This document shows, piece after piece, positions 55,901 through 64,000 of a DNA stretch of 64,000 nucleotides (position 1 is its first letter; the number at the start of each line of letters is the position of its first letter). This stretch comes from Setoptus koraiensis (Eukaryota > Arthropoda), in assembly GCA_048013815.1 (NCBI GenBank), contig CM106585.1, positions 19,530,001 to 19,594,000 of the forward strand, written 5' to 3'. The position numbers and the translations under genes were made by a program. The notes beneath the pieces were generated by a model. It did not search any database and was not told the origin of the DNA. It saw only the letters and a program-made list of their open reading frames with translations.

Positions 55901-58900
55901 TATTCCATAATCATAGACATAAATATTTATATATATATTATAGTTACCTGTATAATTGGGGGGACATTGACAGAAGTAGGCGCCGGGTGTGTTGACACAC
56001 TGGGCCAATTGACCACAAGGATTTTGTGCGCACTCGTTAATGTCGACACAACCAACAAATGAGCTACCGTTGATTGTTGCTGGGATTCCTTGTAGATTTA
56101 AATCGGTCATTATGTCGCCCTCATTGCCGATAGCTTGCAGCTCCCTAGTACGCTCGTATCCAGTTGGACAGGAACATTTAAAACCTCCAGGAACATTTGT
56201 ACAAGATGCTCCCTGACCACAAGGATTGTTTCTACATTCATCCATATCTAAGAATTTATCGTACACATGTTACATAAAGTAGTGTTGTTATTGTTGTTGT
56301 AACCAAATAAAAGGGTGTGCAAGCAGGAAATGAAAGCAATAAGTAAATTTACATTAGTTAGTAAGTGTGAAGCCAGCTATTTTCTCATGAGCGCTCTTCT
56401 GACTGCCTGTCTGTCTCTCTCTCTCTCTCCCCTTCCTCTCTTTCCTTTCAACTAACAAGTTATATTAAACTGACCGATCGATCAATCGATTGGCAACAAA
56501 TTATTTTTGTTAGGGATGTTCCGAATGACAAATTGGCTTGCGGACCATTATTCTGGAATAACATAACAACAACAAGTTATGTGCTCATGTTTTATGTGAT
56601 TCTTCAACTCAAGCTTATCTTCTGTCGTGTTCGATTTATTATTAGATGGCAGTCAGAATAGTGGTACTAGTAGTTTTATTAACATCGACGTGTCTAATCT
56701 TTAATCAATTTGATTAATTCCACCAATTGTAAGCGAATGTGAGCCCTGGGGGCATTTCAATATGAAATGTCAGGAAACTCTGACTGGACAGTCAAAATGT
56801 TAGCTGGCCATCGAGTCAGCTAGCCGTATATTGTATTCTTTGGCAAACAAAATTTTTGTTACATCACCTCTATCATGAACTGAGTCACGAGTTCGCCCAA
56901 TACACTCCTATGACCAATTTACAATGGCCACATTGATTGCACAAAAGAATACAGTTATATGCCAGATTTGAATGGTAGCACGCTAGTGTGAACGAGGTGA
57001 AATCGAGCTATATATATTCGCTAGCACTTTCTAAACTATTTTTCCCATTTAGAAAACTTGTTAGTCTGTTTGCCTATTGTTAGCAGAATCTACCCGTTTC
57101 GACCAATGCCCATCTCAGCGCAAATGAAAGTCAGATTAGGGCACACACCAGTGAGCAAATATTCTTGCGCCTGTTACATAAGCCCAAGAAGGAGTTGGCT
57201 AGTTTGTTATTAAATGGTGGAGGTATTTTTTATGATTCTAGTTTTTAAGATTCTTCTTTCGGCTATTGTAATTATGGACAATAATAATAGTAACTGGAAT
57301 CTTGTGAAATCAACACACAGGCACATCAGGTGGATAGGTTTCGCCAACATAACCATCCGAACAACGTTATTTGAAATTCCGGCCGACCATCATCACTACA
57401 ATAACGATGATTGGTTGATATTATCATATTGTTGTTATTGTAGATGTCCGTCATTGGATTGTTGAGGGCCAATTCTTTGAATATCTATCGCTATCTCTAA
57501 ACGTTTTTTATTCATCATGCAAACAAAGATTCTTTTCCCATTATTTATTTATCCATCTATCAGGTTAATCTTGCTCCACTGCTCAAGATTACATATGAGG
57601 TCGATGGCACAACAAACATCATATTACACAACTAACTTAACTACTCATCTATTCCAATCTAAGTTAAATACATCTGACAAGACCACCGCCACTGCCGTTG
57701 TTGCCGCCAACGCCTCCACCGCTAATTGATAACTTTAGTCCGAATAATAACTATGCCTTCGTGTGCATTCAGTTTAGTTAGGTAACATGACTAAACAACG
57801 ACGACAACTAATGTTTCTATTGTGGTTGATTATGGACCATGCTCTCTCTCTCTCTCTCCCTCTCTTGATTGCATCAACGAGATTGACTCTTTAATCTCTC
57901 AATGTTACTGCTATTTGTTTGTTAAATTATCGCCATGCAAATGATGATGGATTGTTTAACATAAATTAAACTTTTTTCTCGTTCTCTTTTTTGTTGCCCT
58001 CTACCGTGCCGACTGTTGTCGTTGATCGGTAAAATCAAGAGAAAAGAGCATCATCATCATCACATTTGCAAAGCCCTTGTTGTTTGCTTTAGCTGGCTCT
58101 TTGTGTTTACTAAAATATAACATGATATTGACCTATGTTAATGGATGACCAAATAAGGATGCCATAATACCTCTATAATTATATCACATAAATTTTGTTG
58201 TCAGTACTACAGTATCATGATTATTGACCACAACAGCAACAACAAAAAACAACCAATAAAGTTGCCATAATGATATAATTTCAATTGTCGACGTAACTCA
58301 AGATCACCAAAGGCAAACAAAACTTTTCAATATCTTTCCATATTGTCCGGAGTTTAAGGACAAATTTCAGTCAACAGTGCTCACTATATCTTGTTCTCTC
58401 ACTTATACACTTGTAATCGGTTCGATTCCGTGTGTACATGACCATGTGTGTCGATGGTTTTTTGTACACATTATTCACTTATGTATATTTCATTCGACTT
58501 TTTGCTTGTGGTTTCATGAATAAGAGATGGCTTTATTGATGGAGAGTGTTGGTCTTTTGTAGGCTTCTAGTGTCCACGGATGTATCGATAAGAGTAAATC
58601 AATTTTATGGATAGACGCCTTGGAAAATCAACAAATCATAACATGCTGGATAACATGATGATTGTGTGTTACGAGCCATCATCATGACTAGCATGATGCA
58701 GTCATGTCGACCCATGCAAGCATACGGATTTGTCCATCTAACGATTGGTCAGTATGTATTGATGGTTTACGATACCTTAAACTTGTAAATAATTGCCAAC
58801 ATCATCTTCATCATGAAAAGTAATAACTCGTTCAATGATCTTATTACAGCTCTTTCACTCACCTGGCCTCTACTGATCATTTTCCCTCTTGTGGAGTCAC

Positions 58901-61900
58901 TGAGACATTAAAATTGCTTGTGTTTGTGGTTTAAGTCAACAAGTGGAGGCACAAGGATACACCTGAATGTGTTCCTTGTACCTTCAATTGATCCTTGAGC
59001 TCTGCAATGCGTGCATGACTCGGAAGGCATGGCGCTAGCTGTCGCTTTTGTAGCGAGATGCAATGGAGAGCAGCTCAAATTAGCCCTAAATCTAATATGA
59101 TTATCTTTTCAATTATGTGAGCCGAGCTGAAGTATTAAAACAAAGCTAAAGCGCATGAAGTGCTACCATCAGTGAGTGAATTGTAAATGGTCTGACTGTC
59201 ATGATGCTAACAGGTGAGCCAGCTCGCTCTCTCTCTCTCTCTCCAATTAATTTCCTGCATCTCTCTTCCTCGGATTCGACCCTTTCTCTTTGCAAACCTT
59301 TGACCTGAGATATGTGTACCACTGACATTAGCTATCATTATGTAAGTAACATATCATATGATGAAATTGAGCACACTTATTGGATTCACTGCGAGCACAA
59401 TTGCTGGTGGGCAGCGCCACTAGCCAGGCCAGCCGCCCGCTACCAACCAGCGGACACACAATAACTCTAAATGCGCAATTGTGTTTAGCTTAAATTCAAG
59501 CTCGCCATTTCTGGCTAGATGTGGTCAACAGGGAGTATTTCACTTCCTTTCCTGCTTTGCAATAGCAATGAGGAGAAGCGTATTATGGGTTCACTTAAAA
59601 GTCATAAAATGGCTTGAATCGTGGTCGTTTTGTTATTTGTTTTGAGTTATATAGACTCGCTAGTGTAAACACAACAACTCATTAATTCATCATCCTTCCC
59701 GACGACAACGCCGACGACGTCGACGATCATCATCAGCGACTGATGACTATCGCTACTGATGATGCTGGCTGACCGGTTGGCTAGTTGGTATATCGGGTAT
59801 TAGCTGGCTAATTTAGTACTTATCTCAGATTAACGATTGCTCGCATCCGATTCAACGTGGATGCACTTGATTCGGGTGAGTCAGTCAGTTGGCCCGGAAT
59901 TTTCATGATCATCACGGTAAACATCATGTTTCAAGCTGCTAATTAAGACTAATGGACACATGGTCATCACACTCAACTTGGGCATGCCGAATTAATCCTC
60001 ATCATGTTTTGGCACCTCGATCGCTCTCTCATCGGCAGCATTATGCACACTTGAGGCGTTTTTGCACATAATATATAAAGTGTTGGAGCCTTTCACTTGT
60101 TGCTGTTGTTGTTGTTGTCATGGTCATGGGCATCGCTGGCGTAACATCGCTCAGTCACACTCGGACGTATCGGAAACCTGTGCCTCTCTGCAGGTCGAGG
60201 TCAACGTCTCTTCAATGGCCCTCTATCATGATGATTTTCCATTAGGACTCCTCCGCTATCAAGAGTTTAACTACTTACCGTAACATTCTGCCCTCGGATC
60301 GCCTGTAATTTGTTGTTGCATTTGCATTTTTTCCCAGTTGACATGAGGTTATCGGCGGGTCGAGGCAACGCCATATTTGTTGTTGTTGTTTGTTTGTTTG
60401 CATTCGCGCAACAGCAGTATGTCGATCGTTCCAGCGTCCAGTGATCATCAGTTTTGCATAAATGCCAAGAGTAACGGATTGGTGAGGATAAATTTAATTA
60501 TTAATTGTTAATTAGTAAGGTGTCGTAATAAATGCATGTATACTAATGGCAGTGGCAGGCAGTGGACGGACATGATGAGAATGCGATTTGGTGCAGCAGA
60601 GAAAAAAACTTTGCACGTGATAAGCTAGAGCGAACTTCCTTGGCGCGCACATTCGGCGACGTCTGGTGCGCGATGAGATGCGCCCTCGGCAATTATTACC
60701 GCATGGCGCCAATCTTGAAATTTCAAAAAAAAAAAAAATTCTTGTCACCAGCATATTCGAAACAACTAACTGTTGCCGAAGTCATTCTCACAACAACAGC
60801 TTCCTTTGTTGTTGTGTCGCACTGATCGCCTTAAATACACACCGGATATCCCAAAATCATTTGTCAGCCATCGCTACAGTGTCTAGACTAGATTTGTTTC
60901 CAATAAATTCATTGTTATATAGGGCACACAAACACACACACACACAAACGCACAAATGCCTATGGTGCTGGTCATTTTGGACTACAGCATATCCGACTAC
61001 AGCCAAATGTTTGTGTCGGAAAATGATGCTGGCCAGGCATGATCACATTTCGATACTGCTGCGGTATAACCTTCATTTTGCGTGCCAAGCCAAGTGTCTT
61101 GGTGTCGCTTTGGCCACTGGACATTGTGTGCATATATAGTGGTTGTCTCACTATACTTGTGTGTGTGTGTTGCGTAAGGTTCAAGGAACTTCTTATTGGC
61201 ATTGAAACTTGACCATTTGTTCGTGCGCCATTCACACACTTAAGCATACATAGAAGAATTGCCAAGTTGATTTGTTGTTGTTGTTGTTGCTGCTGCTTTA
61301 TCTATTTCTCCATTCATACATTCATCTACTACCCATACACTCTCCGGTCGGACGGTGTCAGATCGCCTAGGATCGGATTGGCCGCGACGGGATGGGATCG
61401 GATTTCCTATTTTTCCAGTAGTGGACCTGGCATAATCTTTTTATTTTTCCCATTCGCCTTACATTGGCGAGCCAATCTAACGTTAGATCAAGTGTCCACC
61501 ATTGCGGATAAGAGAATAGGCGAAGCCGGCTTCGAACAAAAAGAAATAAAGTCTCTCCATTCTTATCTCCATGTCTCTATTATCGGCATTATTATTGCTG
61601 CGTTCGGAAGGAATGGCCACTCTGACTGAAACATTTTGGGAACACAATCGCGCGACAAATGAGCCGCAGCGACCCAGCGGCAAGCCAATATCTGCACGCA
61701 ATATGATGATGTCTTGATCAGCATCACCATCATCATGGTCTATACACGCAGCGTTTGCTGCTGTGTCTAGTATGTGTGCCGCTGAATATATGATCCAATT
61801 ATTACAAAGGCATTATTTGATCTATTGGCGATGAAGTTCAGTTTTGTCGGCTGCAAAAATGGCATTCTCATTCTTGTCCATACACTGACACTATCGGGCA

Positions 61901-62507
61901 GTAAAGTTATCTCGGCTACCGACTGACCAGCGGTGCGCGCGTCATGCGTTCGCAAGCAGCAACTGGCCATGCGGGCAGCATTGTAACGAGTACGGGACTT
62001 ACCTGAGTAACCGGGCGGACAAGTGCATCTGTATGTACCGGGCAGGTTCTCACATATGGCTCCTTTGCCGCAAGCGTTCTCGTTGGCGCACTCGTTGATG
62101 TCTGCATTGAGAGTGTACCGAGCGGGCGAAATTGTATCGCCGGCATTGGTAGCCGGTTGATTGGTTAGTTGGTTCGGCCAGACAACACGGTTGACCAGTG
62201 GCGTTGGTTGTTGCGGTTGTTGTTGTTCGGATTGTCGTTGTTGTTGTTGTTGCAATTGTTCGAGTTGTTTTTGTTGGCGTTGCCGTTGACGCAATATGAG
62301 TGATGGCGATTTTTTCAACAATGGCGATTGTTGCGGCGCATTGAACGACGTCCAATAATAGGGTGAATTTTGGCCAGCGTTTGTTGATTCGGCCGGCGAC
62401 AAATCAATTGTGTTGGCGTTAGTTGGCACATTGCCGATTGTGATCACAGTTACAGCAACGAACACAACCAGCATAACGGATACCAGTGGCGTCGTCGTCG
62501 TCGTCAT
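46966..62507 (-). CDS. dpy: Dumpy-like EGF-repeat / ZP-domain apical matrix protein
   Basis: Six coding exons: 62507-62003, 60302-60279, 56247-55948, 55821-55705, 53089-53060, 52331-46966. All introns are phase 1 and the sum is 6342 nt, 2113 residues. Signal peptide [20 protein letters not shown]; a Gln-rich stretch; then calcium-binding EGF modules with the D(I/V/M)(D/N)EC start ([45 protein letters not shown] and many in exon 6). Gln-rich (about 1050-1460) and Thr-rich (about 1680-1740) linkers precede the ZP domain (about 1746-1985, [20 protein letters not shown] to [13 protein letters not shown]), a furin-like site [10 protein letters not shown] (about 1990), one membrane span (about 2060-2088) and a short tail. 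ZP proteins of this plan are cleaved and polymerise in the apical extracellular matrix, anchoring epithelium to cuticle. It is far smaller than insect Dumpy, so 'dumpy-like' rests on the ZP and EGF style. An upstream in-frame ATG (62822) would bury the signal peptide and is rejected. Further exons in large introns are possible. Confidence 0.82.
52332..53059 (-). other. Intron 5 of the dumpy-like gene
   Basis: A GA run at 52436-52449 and a CTG/TTG-type run at about 52734-52765. No nested gene seen. Confidence 0.6.
53060..53089 (-). other. 30-nt micro-exon of the dumpy-like gene
   Basis: Flanked by acceptor CTCATTAG and donor GTAAGTAA, phase 1 on both sides. It encodes [10 protein letters not shown] and the first base of Asp, closing one EGF module (the end CysX) before DEDEC of the last exon. 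Confidence 0.75.
53090..55704 (-). other. Intron 4 of the dumpy-like gene
   Basis: About 2.6 kb with simple repeats: CTCG units at 53323-53340, GTTCA units at 53390-53405, CAG/CAA at 53520-53545, CA at 54487-54502, CT/CA at 55150-55195. No nested gene seen. Confidence 0.6.
56248..60278 (-). other. Intron 2 of the dumpy-like gene
   Basis: About 4 kb, the largest intron, with CT runs at 56400-56416, 57842-57865 and 59226-59243. A box-B-like GGTTCGATTCC at about 58429 has no tRNA around it. No nested gene seen. Confidence 0.6.
60279..60302 (-). other. 24-nt micro-exon of the dumpy-like gene
   Basis: Flanked by acceptor AAATTACAG and donor GTAAGTAG, phase 1 on both sides. It encodes GDPRAECY and the first base of Asp, completing the first EGF module ([11 protein letters not shown]) and joining to DMDEC of exon 3. 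Confidence 0.75.
60303..62002 (-). other. Intron 1 of the dumpy-like gene
   Basis: About 1.7 kb. Contains a 14-A run at about 60724-60738, CA and GT runs at 60930-60950 and 61155-61170, and TTG units at about 61270-61292. No nested gene seen. Confidence 0.6.
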
Positions 62508-62865
62508 GTTAATTAAATTATTATTAGAGCGTTGATTAATGGCGGGGATTAATAACGAGGGCGATTGATTAATAATAACTCTACTTGTGTGCGTTGTTGC
62601 GGGATTAGATTTTGGCGTGACTTTGCTGACTATTTGCTGGGACAATGTATCATTGTGGTTATTTGGGCTGGTTAGCTCGGGTATATCACTTGTTGGATTA
62701 TTGATTGATTGATTTGTGCTGTGCGCCGGCAGCGATGCGCGCTCAGGCTCGAGCCGGCCGTGCGTCACGCAATGTTCACTGGGCGACAGTTTGTGGCAGC
62801 GGGCGCGCTCGCGGGGGCCCATGTCACTTGGCTGCTGTGGGCCGATTGCTGACTGCGGTCGATTG

Positions 62866-63019
62866 CGGAATGCTAACTGTGGAACGCTAACTGCGCAACG
62901 CTAATTGCGAATTGCTAATTGCGAATTGCTAACTGTAAATTGCTAACTGCAAATTGCTAACTGTAAATTGCTAACTGTAAATCGCTAATTGCGAGATGCT
63001 GATTGCGAGATGCGGACTG
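62866..63019. repeat. 14-bp minisatellite, eleven units
   Basis: Eleven consecutive 14-base units, first CGGAATGCTAACTG, typical TAAATTGCTAACTG, last CGAGATGCGGACTG. Units in the middle are most alike; the ends are degenerate. The unit contains GCTAA(C/T)TG. Confidence 0.9.
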
Positions 63020-63714
63020 AGTAACTGTGTCTCGGGTTGTGTGTGTGTGTGTGTCACGAAACGAGGCGACGCGCGCTGACCGTGATAGTGATGGTCTTGC
63101 GAGAGAGATAATGCCGGTGATATATCATTTGAATATGAACAAGCGATGATACCAAAGGGGTGACAACCGATCTGATCCGCCTGAATGGCAGTGCGACACT
63201 GACAACAACAACAACAACAACAACGGCAGCAATTTGTCTGGCAGCTCCATTGTGCTACGCTGATTGTAGGGATTACCCATCAGTCAGCCAGAACGCGCAG
63301 TTGAGCCACGTGCACAATTGAGTGTGCGCGCGCACTCGTATCAAGATGATGCCAGCCAGCCAGTCAGTCAGCCAGCCGTCAGCGTCTTGCCAAATGTGTC
63401 TGGGCGCAATAAAATGCAAATAATTAACAGTGGCTGGCTATAGTTAGCTCGTTGTTGTTGCATTACCTTAAATAACTTGGCCCATTGTGTGCACAGGCAC
63501 GATGGGTGGCGCTGGCAAGACGCTGGCTGGCTGGCTGGCTCGGCATCGCGCTGGCATCGTAAACAGTGCGACAAGAGTGCGCGCGCGACTAAAACAGTCG
63601 AAGCTGTCGAATGTGTCACATGCACACACAATGCCATGGCGCTAAATAAAGCGCTTGCTCGTTTTAGGAAGCCAAGGTTCTCTGATAAGGCAACAGCTGT
63701 AGTTGCGGTTGTGG

Positions 63715-63845
63715 GCCGCCGCTGTTGTCGCTGTTGCCTTCGTCGTCGCTGTTGTCGCTGTTGCCTTCGTTGTTGTTGTTGTCGTCGTTGCCGTTGTTGT
63801 CGTTGCCGCTGTTGTTGTTGTTGTTGTTGTCGCTGTTGTCGGCAA
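63715..63845. repeat. TTG/TCG-type degenerate triplet repeat
   Basis: Blocks of CGCTGTTGT and TGCCTTCGT alternate with TTG runs. Simple sequence; accounts for Thr-, Val- and Leu-rich false frames on both strands. Confidence 0.85.
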
Positions 63846-64000
63846 CGCCAACGCGCGCCCAGTCAGAAAAAATAGAAACTGCTCGAGAAACAAGCGCACA
63901 ACTGGGCCTCGATTGCAGCGCGCATTATCCATTATCCATTGATACGTCTCAGCCTGTCTATTAATGGCCAGGCTGAGCCCGTTGGCGCCGGCCGAGTCTC

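Larger units (their letters stand above)
62508..64000. other. Upstream region of the dumpy-like gene
   Basis: No other gene is supported. It contains two repeat arrays (62866-63019 and 63715-63845), a GT run (63037-63052), an ACA/CAA run (63200-63225) and CCAGCC/GGCTGG runs (63350-63380, 63520-63542). Confidence 0.5.

Noticed and set aside
58420-58445. tRNA box-B-like GGTTCGATTCC
   Set aside because: The flanking bases do not form a T stem, and no acceptor stem, anticodon arm or A box is found upstream.
62508-62822. 105-residue N-terminal extension of the dumpy-like protein from ATG 62822
   Set aside because: It would place the clear signal peptide [19 protein letters not shown] internally; the ATG at 62507 is the better start.
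63642-63942. Thr-, Val- and Cys-rich frames on both strands near the window end
   Set aside because: All derive from the TTG/TCG triplet repeat.

Overview
The window is nuclear DNA of an animal, almost certainly an arthropod. It carries spliceosomal introns with GT..AG ends (about 50-150 bp in most genes), AATAAA poly(A) signals, Akirin, a gustatory-type chemoreceptor, a dumpy-like EGF/ZP cuticle-matrix gene and many Q/N homopolymer tracts. A mite or other chelicerate is my best guess, from gene compactness and protein style; nothing here proves it. I see no bacterial operon, rRNA, tRNA or CRISPR.

Layout. 1-2627: 3' end of Med23, converging on a histone H2A.Z gene. 2640-3833: probable promoter or insulator interval with E2F-like and CTCF-like motifs and a long hairpin. 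3834-5417: an unrecognised Q/N-rich membrane protein. 5418-23483: about 18 kb almost without genes, partly GC-rich (about 7.3-12 kb and 14.5-15.7 kb). It holds one two-exon small secreted-protein gene (18725-19105, minus) and one possible orphan exon. 23484-40973 is gene-dense: gustatory-like receptor, farnesyltransferase beta, attractin, DAD1, Akirin, DNAJC19/TIM14, REV3 and a secreted helical protein of unknown role. 41388-44890: a tandem pair of two-exon, signal-peptide-bearing PP2C phosphatases. 45645-46580: a prion-like Q/N-rich protein. 46966-62507 (minus): one six-exon dumpy-like gene with two micro-exons, reconstructed by splice phase (all introns phase 1; total length divisible by three). 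62508-64000: its upstream region, with a 14-bp minisatellite.

Most striking observation: DAD1 (minus) and Akirin (plus) are divergent neighbours whose promoters, 5' UTRs and first 19 codons are two arms of one inverted duplication centred near 33632. A 122-bp ungapped block (33311-33432 against 34030-34151) matches at 112 positions by hand count, so an oligosaccharyltransferase subunit and a nuclear factor share the N-terminal pattern MA(F/C)ATL(R/K)RSLDFVE. The Akirin arm carries a nested 165-bp insertion flanked by GTAC on both sides.

The conserved genes are housekeeping functions (transcription, chromatin, prenylation, ER glycosylation, mitochondrial import, translesion synthesis) packed with very short or overlapping 3' ends. 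The accessory genes (chemoreceptor, secreted proteins, PP2C pair, Q/N-rich proteins) are lineage-variable. Protein starts were set at ATG codons, not at the nearest upstream TTG or GTG.
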